A DNA stretch of 64,000 bases. It comes from Gammaproteobacteria bacterium (lineage in GTDB: Bacteria > Pseudomonadota > Gammaproteobacteria > AKS1). Shown one piece after another: positions 46,533 through 59,410 of the stretch. The stretch spans positions 62,001-126,000 of the forward strand of contig JALTKS010000079.1 in the NCBI GenBank assembly GCA_027006175.1, given 5' to 3'. The position numbers and the translations under genes are program-made. How positions within the stretch are numbered: the first letter of the stretch is position 1; each line of letters starts with the position of its first letter. A model generated the notes under the pieces. That model had not been told where the DNA came from. It saw only the letters and a program-made list of their open reading frames with translations, and searched no databases.

Positions 46533-48354
46533 CACCTCAGAATATCGTTCAAAATATTTAATTATTTTGATTGTCGTTGGTATAGGCATTAGTCTATTGG
46601 CGTTCTTTTTGGGTGTCAGTGTGGTTGTCAGTGATAGTAAGAAAGATTTTCAACGTCGTGCCGAACAAGCCTTTTCTCGAATAGAAAACCGTTTTGAATT
46701 ATTGACGCAAATTGATGAGGATTTGGCGCAGTTTTTTTATGCCTCCGATGAAGTGACTTCTGCTGAGTTTAGCCAGTTCACTCGGCAAATCGTTGAGCGG
46801 AATGACTTTCTTCGGCAGACAATGTTGGCAAATGTGGTACCTAAAAACGAGTTGAAATTATTTGAATTTTCCAAGCGCGAACAAGGCTACACCGGATACA
46901 AGGTGAAATCGTTTGAATCAGGGAAGAATACATCAAAATATCTTTATCCTATTGAATACTATGAACCGGTTAGCATTCAGTCCAGTTTGTGGTTTGGTAA
47001 GGATTTAAGATCGCTGGCTGAAACGCAAGAGGCTTTTGAGCAGATACATCGGGATTCATTTTTTGCTTTATCCGACCCAATGGATGTGAATGGCAGACTA
47101 AGTTTTTTAATATTGCATGCCTTATCACCTGATGCTGATATGCGCCCTGATTCCGGTCTTGATGAATCGGATGCCTATGGTGTGCTGGCTTACGTTATTG
47201 ATATTAATGATTTATTGGAATTGAGTTCATCCTTGTTAAGTAGTGTTACTTATAAGGTAGAAATGGACGGTCGAGAGGTGTTTAAGTCTCAAGCGCCGAA
47301 TGCATTAAATTCACTTAAGTTAGGCAGTTTCCTGGTTAACAGGACCTTCGTTTTTTCAAATACATCAATGTACTTTGAGATTTCCCATTATGTGGTTTTT
47401 TCTGACATTGATTTTTTATTGCCGTTATTGATCTTTCTTTCAGGTTTATTGATGACGGGCTTTATCTATGCAACAACGCGTTCTGAGTTAATGCGTTCAC
47501 AGTTATTAGAGCAGCAAAAAAATGAAGTTAGTCGACAAGTCAAGAACCAAACCCGGCAGTTACGGCATCAAGCGGCAAGCCTTGCATTGACACGAGATCA
47601 AGCCTTAAAAGCCAATCAAACTAAATCGACATTCCTTGCTAATATGAGCCATGAATTACGTACACCACTTAATTCTATTATTGGCTTTTCTGAAATTCTC
47701 GGCAAAGGTATGAGTGGTCCGGTTGAAGAAGAACAAAAGAAGCAGTTAGATATTATTTTAGTTAATGCGCGAGGTTTATTGGCGTTAATTAATAATGTAT
47801 TGGATCTTTCAAAGGTAGAGTCAGGCAAAGTTGAAATAGACATCGGTTTACTGGATGTGGAAGCGATGTTAAAGAACCTGGAAGAAACTTTTATACCGTT
47901 GGCAAAAGAAAAGAACTTAACATTTGAATATGAGATCAAAGACAATAGCAAGCCGGTTTATACAGATCATGAAAAACTGCGACAAATTCTGGTCAATCTA
48001 ATTGCGAATGCCATTAAATTCACCAATGAAGGCGGTATAAAAGTCGAGTTTTTCTCACACCTTGAATATTACTGCTTTAGAATAATTGATACGGGTATTG
48101 GTATTTCACGTCAAAAATTACGAAATATTTTTGATGATTTCTATCAGGTGGAAGGCAGCGCCTCTCGTACTTATGAGGGAACTGGTTTGGGTTTAGCGAT
48201 CAGTCAGCGATTCGCAGAACTATTAGGTGGCTTTATTAATGTTGAAAGTGAGGAAGGTGTCGGATCGATATTTAGTGTTTATATATCTGATCTTGATGAT
48301 ATGGAAACCAGAAGGAAGTCACTGGAAGAATCGAATAAAAAAACGGTGACATAA
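46519..48354 (+). CDS. Membrane sensor histidine kinase with large periplasmic domain
   Basis: The protein is 611 residues. A first transmembrane helix (~14-36) is followed by a periplasmic CHASE-like domain (~40-290), a second helix (~295-318), a coiled coil, a HisKA domain with phosphoacceptor His378 (NMSHELRTPLNS), and an HATPase domain (LVNLIANAIKFTNEGG, DTGIGISRQ, GTGLGLAISQRFAELLGG). There is no receiver domain. No response regulator gene is adjacent, so its partner is elsewhere. It is translationally coupled to the substrate-binding protein. Confidence 0.92.
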   Translation: MLEIDTSEYRSKYLIILIVVGIGISLLAFFLGVSVVVSDSKKDFQRRAEQAFSRIENRFELLTQIDEDLAQFFYASDEVTSAEFSQFTRQIVERNDFLRQTMLANVVPKNELKLFEFSKREQGYTGYKVKSFESGKNTSKYLYPIEYYEPVSIQSSLWFGKDLRSLAETQEAFEQIHRDSFFALSDPMDVNGRLSFLILHALSPDADMRPDSGLDESDAYGVLAYVIDINDLLELSSSLLSSVTYKVEMDGREVFKSQAPNALNSLKLGSFLVNRTFVFSNTSMYFEISHYVVFSDIDFLLPLLIFLSGLLMTGFIYATTRSELMRSQLLEQQKNEVSRQVKNQTRQLRHQAASLALTRDQALKANQTKSTFLANMSHELRTPLNSIIGFSEILGKGMSGPVEEEQKKQLDIILVNARGLLALINNVLDLSKVESGKVEIDIGLLDVEAMLKNLEETFIPLAKEKNLTFEYEIKDNSKPVYTDHEKLRQILVNLIANAIKFTNEGGIKVEFFSHLEYYCFRIIDTGIGISRQKLRNIFDDFYQVEGSASRTYEGTGLGLAISQRFAELLGGFINVESEEGVGSIFSVYISDLDDMETRRKSLEESNKKTVT

Positions 48355-48370
48355 TGTAGTCACCGGTTTT
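48336..48370. terminator. Bidirectional terminator between the kinase gene and trxB
   Basis: CGGTGAC (48344-48350) pairs with GTCACCG (48359-48365) around an 8-base loop, flanked by AAAAAAA on the left and TTTT on the right. The kinase stop codon (TGA/TAA region at 48352) is inside the loop. Confidence 0.85.
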
Positions 48371-48375
48371 ATGGC

Positions 48376-49464
<1,089 letters not shown>

Positions 49465-49520
49465 TTACCTAAACCATCTGGTCCGTATAATAATGGTCAT
49501 ATAAACAAGCGGTTATTGCA

Positions 49521-51824
49521 TTGGCTCAAGTAAAACGTAAAAAATCAACAACACCCACTTCGCCACATACACAGCGTGGTTTGCGCGAAGGGACGCTGCT
49601 TGTCTTCATGGCTGTGAGTGTTTATCTCTTGCTCAGCTTGTTGAGTTACCAAACATCGGATCCGGGTTGGTCCCATACTGTCGATAGTGTCAATAAAATT
49701 CATAACATGGGGGGTATTACGGGCGCCTGGTTTGCGGATGTATTTCTTTATTTGTTTGGTCTCATGGCGTATTTGTTTCCAATAATGCTTGGCTATAGCG
49801 GTTGGTTGCTTTACCGAGAAAAACCCAATGAAGCCTTTGATGCCTGGCATTTAGGTTTACGGGTAACAGGATTCCTGCTCACACTTATTGCGGGTGCAGG
49901 ACTTGCGACATTACACGTACAGCAGCCCGATTTACAGCTGCCTTTAAATCCCGGTGGGATCCTGGGGCAAGTTGTTGGCAGTGGGCTTGAGAGTGCGTTT
50001 AGTTTTCTTGGTGCAACCTTATTGCAGTTGGCATTATTTCTTGCCGGAATAACCCTGTTTACCGGCTTGTCCTGGTTCTGGTTGATGGATGTAACCGGTA
50101 AATACAGCATCTTACTGGTGTTTTATGTTCGTCAGCAGTTTGTCACTTTGCGTGAACATCTTGCTGGTCGCCGGGCACGTAAAGAACGCACTGCGACGGT
50201 GGAAATTGCCAAGCGTAAAACAAGTAAACGCAAACCACCGGTCATTGAAAAATCAATTGTTTTGCCTGAACCAAGCGCTCGCTCTGAACGAGAACGCCAG
50301 GTTCCCTTGTTTGAAACGGCCGATGACACGCCACTGCCACCAATTTCATTGCTAGATGAAGCCAAGCCAGATACAAAACGGATGTCGGATGAGTCACTGG
50401 AAGCGATGTCACAGTTAGTAGAAATTAAACTGCGTGACTTTGGTATCGAAGTGGAAGTGGTTGCGGTTCATCCTGGGCCGGTTATTACCCGGTTTGAATT
50501 ACAACCAGCAGCAGGGGTTAAGGTTAGCCAAATCAGTAATCTTGCTAAAGATCTTGCACGTGCATTATCAACCATCAGTGTCCGTATTGTCGAAGTGATC
50601 CCGGGTAAATCCGTGATCGGACTTGAAGTTCCTAATGAAAATCGCGAAATTGTGCGTTTAAGTGAAATTATTAACTCACAAGAATACGACAGTAATAAAT
50701 CAGGACTCTCAATTGCATTGGGTAAAGACATTGCCGGTTACCCTAAAGTCTATGACTTGGGAAAAATGCCGCATATGTTAGTAGCGGGTACAACCGGCTC
50801 GGGTAAGTCGGTTGCGATTAACGCGATGATTTTGAGTTTGCTATATAACGCCACACCACATGACGTGCGATTGATCATGGTCGATCCAAAAATGTTGGAG
50901 TTATCAATTTACGAAGGCATTCCGCACTTGCTTACACCGGTTGTGACTGACATGAAAGATGCCGCAAATGCCTTACGTTGGTGTGTTGCCGAAATGGAAC
51001 GACGTTATAAACTAATGGCAGCATTGGGTGTACGGCATTTAAACAGTTATAACAAAAAGATTAAAGAAGCCGATGAAAAAGGGGAGCCTATTCCTGATCC
51101 TACGTTCAAACCGGAGGAAGGGCTGGAAGAGACACCGCCGAACCTGGAGCACTTACCGTTTATTGTCATTATTATTGACGAACTTGCTGACATGATGATG
51201 ATTGTGGGTAAAAAAGTTGATGAATTGATTGCACGGCTGGCGCAGAAGGCACGGGCATCGGGTATTCACCTGATTCTAGCCACACAGCGTCCTTCAGTGG
51301 ATGTGATTACCGGTTTAATTAAAGCCAATATACCAACACGCATTGCCTTTCAGGTATCCAGTAAAATTGATTCAAGAACTATTCTTGATCAAGGTGGCGC
51401 TGAACAACTCCTGGGGCATGGTGATATGCTTTACATGGCGCCCGGTAGTGGTGTGCCAACGCGTATTCATGGTGCCTTTGTTTCTGATGAAGAAGTCCAT
51501 AAAGTAGTTGCGAATCTGAAAGGTAAAGGTGAGCCAGAATATCTTGATGACATTATTAGTGATACCAGCGGTGATGGCGTGCCCGGGATGCCGGGTGGTG
51601 ATAGTGAGGTAGCCTCGAGTGAGGAAATGGATCCGCTCTACGACCAAGCAGTAGCATTAATTACCGAATCACGTCGCGCCTCCATTTCAGGTTTACAACG
51701 CCGACTTAAAATTGGTTATAACCGAGCCGCACGAATGATTGAAGAGATGGAACGTGCGGGTGTTGTCAGTGAAGTTCAAAGTAACGGGATGAGAGAAGTG
51801 GTGGCACCACCGCCTCCACAATAG
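49521..51824 (+). CDS. ftsK: DNA translocase FtsK
   Basis: The protein is 767 residues, a short-linker form typical of Pseudomonas-like FtsK. Four to five N-terminal transmembrane helices (~25-195) are followed by a basic linker. The RecA-like motor has Walker [13 protein letters not shown] and Walker [13 protein letters not shown], and the C-terminal gamma winged helix ([23 protein letters not shown]) reads KOPS sequences. The start is TTG (MAQVKRKK); no ATG exists before the first membrane helix. It couples chromosome segregation to division. lolA follows after 6 bases. Confidence 0.96.
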   Translation: MAQVKRKKSTTPTSPHTQRGLREGTLLVFMAVSVYLLLSLLSYQTSDPGWSHTVDSVNKIHNMGGITGAWFADVFLYLFGLMAYLFPIMLGYSGWLLYREKPNEAFDAWHLGLRVTGFLLTLIAGAGLATLHVQQPDLQLPLNPGGILGQVVGSGLESAFSFLGATLLQLALFLAGITLFTGLSWFWLMDVTGKYSILLVFYVRQQFVTLREHLAGRRARKERTATVEIAKRKTSKRKPPVIEKSIVLPEPSARSERERQVPLFETADDTPLPPISLLDEAKPDTKRMSDESLEAMSQLVEIKLRDFGIEVEVVAVHPGPVITRFELQPAAGVKVSQISNLAKDLARALSTISVRIVEVIPGKSVIGLEVPNENREIVRLSEIINSQEYDSNKSGLSIALGKDIAGYPKVYDLGKMPHMLVAGTTGSGKSVAINAMILSLLYNATPHDVRLIMVDPKMLELSIYEGIPHLLTPVVTDMKDAANALRWCVAEMERRYKLMAALGVRHLNSYNKKIKEADEKGEPIPDPTFKPEEGLEETPPNLEHLPFIVIIIDELADMMMIVGKKVDELIARLAQKARASGIHLILATQRPSVDVITGLIKANIPTRIAFQVSSKIDSRTILDQGGAEQLLGHGDMLYMAPGSGVPTRIHGAFVSDEEVHKVVANLKGKGEPEYLDDIISDTSGDGVPGMPGGDSEVASSEEMDPLYDQAVALITESRRASISGLQRRLKIGYNRAARMIEEMERAGVVSEVQSNGMREVVAPPPPQ

Positions 51825-51830
51825 TTAACT

Positions 51831-52445
51831 ATGTATAAATTTATTATATTTTTTTTGATGTTCCTGATTTCGAGTGCCGTGAGTGCTGGTGCAGGCAAAC
51901 AACGTCTTAATGACTTTTTTTCAGAGGTGTCATCTGTACGTGCTGATTTTAAACAGCAAGTATTGGGGAATGATAAAAAAACCATACAAGAAACCAGCGG
52001 ACAAATGTTATTGCTACGTCCCGGGCGGTTTCGCTGGGATTATAAAAAACCTTATGAACAACAAATTATTTCAGATGGTAAAAAAGTCTGGTTATATGAT
52101 GTCGATCTGGAGCAGGTAACTGTTAAAAAGGTTGATAAAGTACTTGGCTCAACGCCCGCTTTATTGTTGAGCAGTGATACGCCTCTTGAAGAAAACTTTA
52201 CGATTAACGAATTAGGTGAAGAGCAAAACCTTCAATGGGTTGAGTTACTGCCGTTGCAAAAAGAATCAGGCTTTGAAAGATTAGTACTCGCCTTTGATGA
52301 AAAAAATCTTGTTAGCATGGAATTGCATGATGCTTTTGGTCAGCTAACACGGTTGTTATTTAGCCATGTTGAACGTAATCCCGTTATTGATCCTGAAAAG
52401 TTTAACTTTATCCCACCTAAAGATGTTGATGTTATTGGTGAGTAA
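51831..52445 (+). CDS. lolA: Outer-membrane lipoprotein carrier protein
   Basis: The protein is 204 residues with a signal peptide (ending SSAVSAGA). It is the periplasmic chaperone that moves lipoproteins from LolCDE to LolB. GRFRWDYKKPYEQQIISDGKKVWLYD is characteristic of the hydrophobic cavity region. The ftsK-lolA-rarA order is conserved across gammaproteobacteria. Confidence 0.95.
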   Translation: MYKFIIFFLMFLISSAVSAGAGKQRLNDFFSEVSSVRADFKQQVLGNDKKTIQETSGQMLLLRPGRFRWDYKKPYEQQIISDGKKVWLYDVDLEQVTVKKVDKVLGSTPALLLSSDTPLEENFTINELGEEQNLQWVELLPLQKESGFERLVLAFDEKNLVSMELHDAFGQLTRLLFSHVERNPVIDPEKFNFIPPKDVDVIGE

Positions 52446-52460
52446 ACCAGATTTAATTTA

Positions 52461-53816
52461 ATGCAAAATAATAAAACTGATTTGTTTGCAGATAATCTGG
52501 CTAATACAGGCCAGCCGCTGGCTGACCGTTTGCGACCAACAGATTTAGTTACCTTCCATGGTCAAACCCATTTACTCGCAAAAGATAAGCCGCTGCGTAT
52601 TGTCATCGAGTCGGGCAAGCTTCATTCAATGTTATTCTGGGGGCCACCCGGTACAGGTAAAACCACATTAGCCAGAATGATTGCTAATAACTGTGGTGCG
52701 CAATTTATTAGTTTGTCGGCAGTGCTATCGGGGGTAAAAGAAATCCGTGAAGCCGTATCACAGGCAAAGCAGAGTCAGGCTAACGGCAGGCAAACGGTTT
52801 TATTTGTTGATGAGGTTCATCGGTTTAATAAATCACAACAAGATGCCTTTTTGCCTTATGTTGAAGACGGCACGTTTATTTTTATTGGTGCAACCACAGA
52901 AAACCCTTCATTTGAATTAAATAATGCCTTGCTGTCCCGTTCGCGGGTATATGTTCTTAAGCATCTTGATGTCACTGAGTTACTGACGATTCTTCAACGT
53001 GGTTTACATGATAATGAGCTTGGTTTAGGTGATAGCGATTTACAGGTGAGTGACGAGCAGCTTAAACAACTTGCACAAGCTGCCGATGGCGATGCGCGGC
53101 GCGCTTTAAATTTATTAGATATTTTAGCTTCTCTGGCACAGGCAGAGGGAAGCAAAGCAATATCTGATCAGTTGGTGGCTGAAGTAATAAAAGGCGGTGT
53201 GCGGCGGTTTGATAAAGGTGGTGAGGCTTTTTATGATCAGATTTCCGCATTACATAAATCTGTTCGTGGCTCGGCTGTTGATGCCGCGCTTTACTGGTTA
53301 GCCAGAATGCTGGATGGTGGCTGTGATCCTTTATACATAGCCCGGCGAGTGGTACGCATGGCATCAGAAGATATTGGCAATGCCGATCCTCGCGCTTTAT
53401 CCATTTCATTGACCACATGGGATGTGCTCGAACGATTAGGCAGCCCCGAGGGTGAACTGGCATTGGCACAAGCGATTAGTTATTTGGCGATCGCACCCAA
53501 AAGTAATGCCGTTTATAAAGCATTCAACCAGGTGATGTCGGATGTCAAACAATCAAACAGTTTTGATGTCCCACTGCATTTACGTAATGCGCCCACCAAA
53601 TTAATGAGTGACCTGGATTACGGTAAAGAATACCGTTATGCACATGATGAGCCGGAAGGCTATGCGGCGGGTGAAGATTATTTCCCAGACAATATGTCTG
53701 CAACCCAGTATTATCATCCGGTCAGACGTGGTCTTGAAGATAAAATTGCTGATAAGCTTGAACGTTTACGGCAAGCTGATGACGATTACAAAAACAAACA
53801 GCGGGATAAGTCATGA
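52461..53816 (+). CDS. rarA: Replication-associated recombination protein A
   Basis: The protein is 451 residues of the AAA+ clamp-loader-like family (RarA/MgsA). Walker A is [12 protein letters not shown], and Walker B/sensor is [29 protein letters not shown] at the N-terminus and the C-terminal tetramerisation domain ([23 protein letters not shown]) are typical. It acts at stalled forks. Its stop overlaps the crcB start as ATGA. Confidence 0.96.
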   Translation: MQNNKTDLFADNLANTGQPLADRLRPTDLVTFHGQTHLLAKDKPLRIVIESGKLHSMLFWGPPGTGKTTLARMIANNCGAQFISLSAVLSGVKEIREAVSQAKQSQANGRQTVLFVDEVHRFNKSQQDAFLPYVEDGTFIFIGATTENPSFELNNALLSRSRVYVLKHLDVTELLTILQRGLHDNELGLGDSDLQVSDEQLKQLAQAADGDARRALNLLDILASLAQAEGSKAISDQLVAEVIKGGVRRFDKGGEAFYDQISALHKSVRGSAVDAALYWLARMLDGGCDPLYIARRVVRMASEDIGNADPRALSISLTTWDVLERLGSPEGELALAQAISYLAIAPKSNAVYKAFNQVMSDVKQSNSFDVPLHLRNAPTKLMSDLDYGKEYRYAHDEPEGYAAGEDYFPDNMSATQYYHPVRRGLEDKIADKLERLRQADDDYKNKQRDKS

Positions 53817-54199
53817 TAAGCCAATTATTCATTATTGCAGCGGGCGGTGCAGTAGGCGCAATGTTACGTTTTCTCGTATCCAATGGTGTTTATGCGATAG
53901 CCGGTCGCGACTTCCCCTATGGTACTTTAACCGTGAACGTACTGGGGAGCTTGTTAATGGGTATTCTCTATGTCCTGCTGGTTGAGCGGGTCGCCTTTGC
54001 GGTAGAATGGCGCGCATTCCTGATGATTGGTGTGCTTGGTGCATTTACAACCTTCTCGACATTTTCAATTGAAACAATGTTGTTAATAGAATCGGGTGAC
54101 CATACTCGAGCACTGCTTAATATGCTTGTGAGTGTTGTATTGTGTGTGATGGCAACATGGGCGGGTGTTGTGGGCTTTAGACAAATTTACGGAGCGTGA
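53813..54199 (+). CDS. crcB: Fluoride ion channel CrcB/FluC
   Basis: The protein is 128 residues with four transmembrane helices. GAVGAMLRFLVS at the N-terminus, GTLTVNVLGSLLMGI and GVLGAFTTFSTFSIET are the Fluc channel signatures; the Phe pair and central Asn line the fluoride path. It exports fluoride. No fluoride riboswitch precedes it, since it overlaps rarA. A DUF190 gene starts one base after its stop. Confidence 0.95.
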   Translation: MISQLFIIAAGGAVGAMLRFLVSNGVYAIAGRDFPYGTLTVNVLGSLLMGILYVLLVERVAFAVEWRAFLMIGVLGAFTTFSTFSIETMLLIESGDHTRALLNMLVSVVLCVMATWAGVVGFRQIYGA

Positions 54200-54200
54200 A

Positions 54201-54503
54201 ATGAGTGAAACAGTCACAATGGTACGTATTTATCTGACCGAATCGGATGCCCAATTAAAACCATTGCTCGAACGATTACATGATGTCGAGAAAGTAAAAG
54301 GTGTTACGGCATTTAGAGGTATTGCCGGATTTGGTGCATCAGGTAAAATGCATTCCTCATCCTTACTAGACATGTCACTTGATCTTCCCGTGGTGGTTGA
54401 GTTTTTTGATAGCACCGATAATGCCACGCGTATCATCGAACACTTGTCTGAACAAATGGGTGATGGGCGAATTGTGCATTGGACGGCACAAGTGAATACA
54501 TAA
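54201..54503 (+). CDS. DUF190 protein (PII-like) next to crcB
   Basis: The protein is 100 residues from the ATG at 54201, with GGAG 7 bases upstream; a longer frame beginning inside crcB is rejected. VRIYLTESDAQLKPLLERLHD, KGVTAFRGIAGFGASGKMH and LPVVVEFFDS match DUF190, a small fold related to PII signalling proteins. DUF190 genes often accompany crcB, which suggests a role in fluoride response, but its biochemical function is not established. Confidence 0.9.
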   Translation: MSETVTMVRIYLTESDAQLKPLLERLHDVEKVKGVTAFRGIAGFGASGKMHSSSLLDMSLDLPVVVEFFDSTDNATRIIEHLSEQMGDGRIVHWTAQVNT

Positions 54504-54532
54504 CTATTTATTTTAAATGATAACGAGATTAA

Positions 54533-55813
<1,281 letters not shown>

Positions 55814-55917
55814 CCCTATGAACAACAAGGCAATTACTTTGCCGGATGCCTGCAAGGCAGGTATAATGCCGCGCCTGTTGATAATGCCATTATATTGATG
55901 GTCTGGATCTGAAATTT

Positions 55918-57321
55918 ATGGATTTTCTACCTGTTTTCATGAACTTACAGCAACGTGACTGCCTTATTGTTGGCGGTGGCGAAGTTGCGACACGTAAAAC
56001 ATCATTATTACTTGATGCGCATGCGAAGGTGATTGTTATTGCACCGTCACTTTCAAACACTATGACCGAATGGATGGAAAGTGGCCAAATAAGCCATGAG
56101 GCGCGTGATTTTACCGCTGACGATGTACAAGGTAAGTCATTAGTGATTGCGGCAACAGATGATGAGGCGGTCAATCAGGCGGTTCACACGGCGGCAACGG
56201 CGGTGAATATTCCGGTTAATGTGGTGGATAGCCCCGATTTATGCACGTTTATCATGCCATCCATTGTTGATCGCTCACCAGTGATAGCCGCCATTTCAAC
56301 GGGTGGAGCCTCGCCGGTATTGGCGAGAATGATTCGTTCACGCCTGGAAAGTTTATTACCAAGCGCATACGGTCGATTAGCTAAAATGACCGCTGATTTT
56401 CGTGATCGCGTTAAAACACGTTTTACAAATCCAACTGATCGCCGTCTTTTCTGGGAACGCGTCTTACAAGGACCCGCCGCTGAAATGGTATTTGCGGGCC
56501 GCGATAGTGATGCAGAAATAGAAATTGAGAAATCACTGAACGCGCCGGATGCAGAGCAAGCCAGGAATATTGGCGAAGTGTATCTTATTGGTGCCGGTCC
56601 CGGTGATCCTGATTTGCTAACATTCAGAGCCCTTCGCTTGATGCAACAGGCTGATGTGGTGGTGCATGATCGTCTTGTTTCACAGCAAGTGATCGACTTG
56701 GCTCGACGTGATGCAGAACGTATTTATGTTGGTAAAGAGCGTGCGAATCATGCTGTTCCTCAAGAAGATATTAATCACTTACTGGTACGTTTAGCCAATG
56801 AAGGTAAACGTGTGTGCCGATTAAAAGGCGGTGATCCTTTTATCTTCGGTCGAGGTGGTGAAGAAATTGATACGTTAGTGGAAGAGGGTGTTTCTTTTCA
56901 GGTTGTACCCGGTATTACCGCCGCATCTGGCGCTTCTTCTTACACGGGTATTCCATTAACACATCGTGATTATTCGCAATCAGTCGTATTTGCAACCGGC
57001 CATTTAAAAAATGGCATGATGGATATCAACTGGCCAGGACTGGTTCAGCCTAATCAAACGCTGGTTTTTTATATGGGCCTCGTGGGTGTTAAAACAATTT
57101 GTAAAGAACTGATTGCACATGGTATGTCAAAAGATATGCCGATGGCATTAGTTCAAAAGGCAACAACACCCGAGCAACGCCTCTTTACCGGCACACTTGA
57201 AAACATGCCTGATATTGTTGAAAGAGAAGAAATTAAACCGCCGACACTTATTATTGTTGGTGAAGTAGTGAAGCTACATGAGAAGTTGAATTGGTATAGC
57301 GAGAACAGCGATATTAGTTAG
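55918..57321 (+). CDS. cysG: Siroheme synthase, fused CysG
   Basis: The protein is 467 residues. The N-terminal module (1-215) is precorrin-2 dehydrogenase/ferrochelatase, with NAD-binding VGGGEVATRKTSLL. The C-terminal module (~220-460) is uroporphyrinogen III methyltransferase, with VYLIGAGPGDPDLLTFRALR, VVHDRLVS and RLKGGDPFIFGRGGEE. It makes siroheme from uroporphyrinogen III, the cofactor for NirB in this window and, in sulfur oxidisers, for DsrAB. Its end overlaps the convergent c-di-GMP regulator gene by 8 bases. Confidence 0.96.
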   Translation: MDFLPVFMNLQQRDCLIVGGGEVATRKTSLLLDAHAKVIVIAPSLSNTMTEWMESGQISHEARDFTADDVQGKSLVIAATDDEAVNQAVHTAATAVNIPVNVVDSPDLCTFIMPSIVDRSPVIAAISTGGASPVLARMIRSRLESLLPSAYGRLAKMTADFRDRVKTRFTNPTDRRLFWERVLQGPAAEMVFAGRDSDAEIEIEKSLNAPDAEQARNIGEVYLIGAGPGDPDLLTFRALRLMQQADVVVHDRLVSQQVIDLARRDAERIYVGKERANHAVPQEDINHLLVRLANEGKRVCRLKGGDPFIFGRGGEEIDTLVEEGVSFQVVPGITAASGASSYTGIPLTHRDYSQSVVFATGHLKNGMMDINWPGLVQPNQTLVFYMGLVGVKTICKELIAHGMSKDMPMALVQKATTPEQRLFTGTLENMPDIVEREEIKPPTLIIVGEVVKLHEKLNWYSENSDIS

Positions 57322-59407
57322 TATTCTGATTTAACTTCGTGTTGCTGGAAAAGGTAGCAACAAAATCACTAAATTTTATGGCGGGAAGTGGTTGGCTGAA
57401 ATAATAGCCTTGAATATTATCGCAGCCATGTGCAAGTAACATATCCAGTTGGGCTGCATTTTCAACACCTTCTGCGATGACATTCATGCCAAGGCTTTTT
57501 GACATGGCAATAATCGTTTTTACCATGACGCCCTGGCTATCACCCTCTATTTCAACAATAAAGCTTCGATCTATTTTAATGGTATCAATAGGAAATGTTT
57601 GTAATTGACTCAGTGAAGAGTAGCCCGTACCAAAATCATCCATAGAAATAGAGACACCTAATTCTCTGAATTCTTTAAGAACACTAATGATGTCGGCGGT
57701 TTTTGTTGCCGCCATGCTTTCTGTGATTTCAATATCGAGTTGTGTGGCAGGTAGTCCTGTTTTCGTAAGAATATCTTTTATATTCGTGATGATATTATGA
57801 TCAATAAACTGTCTTATTGACAAGTTAACACTGAGTACGAAGTCACCAACACCCTGAACACTCCATTCCCTGGTTTGCGCACAGGCTTGTTCAATGATAG
57901 ATGTGCTTAAATCAATAATAAGCCCTGTTTTCTCCGCAATATCAATAAAATGATACGGTGCAACCAGTCCTTTCGTTGGATGCACCCAACGGGCGAGTGC
58001 TTCAAAGCCGGTTATAGTACCTGTTTGTGCATTGATCTTGGCTTGATAATAGGGAATAAATTCGCCGCGCTTGATTCCTTTACGCATATCGTTTTCGATA
58101 TCGAGTCTTTCCTGTGCTTCACGGTTGGATTGTTCATTATAAAACAGATACCGACCACCACCCTGTTTTGAGGCATTCAGCATAGCATTTTCAGCACCTA
58201 ATATGGTAGATTCGGCGGTACTGTTATCAATGGGGTAAATTGAAATACCAATACTGACAGTGACAAAAATATCATGGGTGTCAATAGAAAAAGGTTTAAT
58301 TGTTAAATCTGTAATCGCCTTGGTCATATTGGTAACATGACTAAGATCGCTGAAATTACTCGACATAATGGCAAAGGTGCTGTCGTTGAATCGAGATAAT
58401 ACAATAGAATCTGATTCCAGCTTTTTTAAACGACTGGAAAAAGAGATTAGCACTGTTTCGGTTGCCTTGTAACCCAGTGACTCTGACAAGCTTCTAAGAT
58501 TGTCCAGCGTTAGCATATAGATAACAATGGCATTTTTATTATTCACGGTATTCTTTATTACCTTGTCTGTAAATAATTGCCGGTTAGGTAAGTCTGTTAA
58601 TAAATCATAATGATTTTGATGATGAATAATCGCTTGTGTTGATCGTAATTCTGTAATGTCTTGAACTGTGCCAATTATTTTTAAGGCATGACCTGAACGG
58701 TCTTTGATAATGTCAGCATGTTGCAGTACAAATAACTCTGTTCCATCTCGACAAATAACGCTGTGTTCTAGTTGATAACCAACACCTTTAATCATGGCAT
58801 CGACAATGTGGGCCCTCACTGATTCTTTTGCTTCGGGGTGAGCGTATTCAACCAGAGCATCCAGGTGGGGGACTTTTTCTCCTGGTGGTAATCGGAGCAA
58901 GTGTAATAGCTCATCAGAGCATGACAGCTCATTATCATCAATAGATAATTCCCATGAGCCAAGTTTTGCAACTTTCTGAGCCTGAGATAGACGGCTTCTC
59001 TGGTTTTGAAGTTCATCATGCATGCTTCTTGCATTGAGCGCATATTGAACGCGTTGTTCGAAAAGAGCCCAATTGATAGGTTTGCTAATAAAATCGGTCG
59101 CACCGGCATCGAGTGACGCACGAACGGATTCTACGTCATCAAGACCGGTCAGCATAATGATAGGTAGCTCAAGAAAATTCTCTTTTTCACGTATTGTGCG
59201 GCATGCTGTGTAGCCATCAACTTCCGGCATCATGACATCCATTAAGATAATATGTGGATTTACGTCATCAAACAATTCGATGGCTTCAGCACCATTTGAT
59301 GCTTCAAATATTCGATAACCGGAATTACTCAGGATTTTTCTTACCAGATGGCGTGTAACATGGTCATCATCAACGATAAAAATTCTTGTCTGATCATTAG
59401 TCAGCAT
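57314..59407 (-). CDS. Response regulator REC-PAS-GGDEF-EAL, likely c-di-GMP phosphodiesterase
   Basis: The protein is 697 residues. It has a receiver domain (1-125, phosphoacceptor Asp57 in ILMDVMMP), a PAS domain (~140-260), a GGDEF domain (~265-425) and an EAL domain (~435-685). The GGDEF active site is degenerate (SRFNDSTF), so no cyclase activity is expected. The EAL domain keeps FEALARW, NLSIRQF, EITES, MDDFGTGYSS, KIDRSF, EGVEN and QGYYFSQP, so it should hydrolyse c-di-GMP. It starts 3 bases after the Hpt gene, making that Hpt its likely phosphate donor. Confidence 0.92.
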   Translation of the reverse strand: MLTNDQTRIFIVDDDHVTRHLVRKILSNSGYRIFEASNGAEAIELFDDVNPHIILMDVMMPEVDGYTACRTIREKENFLELPIIMLTGLDDVESVRASLDAGATDFISKPINWALFEQRVQYALNARSMHDELQNQRSRLSQAQKVAKLGSWELSIDDNELSCSDELLHLLRLPPGEKVPHLDALVEYAHPEAKESVRAHIVDAMIKGVGYQLEHSVICRDGTELFVLQHADIIKDRSGHALKIIGTVQDITELRSTQAIIHHQNHYDLLTDLPNRQLFTDKVIKNTVNNKNAIVIYMLTLDNLRSLSESLGYKATETVLISFSSRLKKLESDSIVLSRFNDSTFAIMSSNFSDLSHVTNMTKAITDLTIKPFSIDTHDIFVTVSIGISIYPIDNSTAESTILGAENAMLNASKQGGGRYLFYNEQSNREAQERLDIENDMRKGIKRGEFIPYYQAKINAQTGTITGFEALARWVHPTKGLVAPYHFIDIAEKTGLIIDLSTSIIEQACAQTREWSVQGVGDFVLSVNLSIRQFIDHNIITNIKDILTKTGLPATQLDIEITESMAATKTADIISVLKEFRELGVSISMDDFGTGYSSLSQLQTFPIDTIKIDRSFIVEIEGDSQGVMVKTIIAMSKSLGMNVIAEGVENAAQLDMLLAHGCDNIQGYYFSQPLPAIKFSDFVATFSSNTKLNQNTN

Positions 59408-59410
59408 AAA

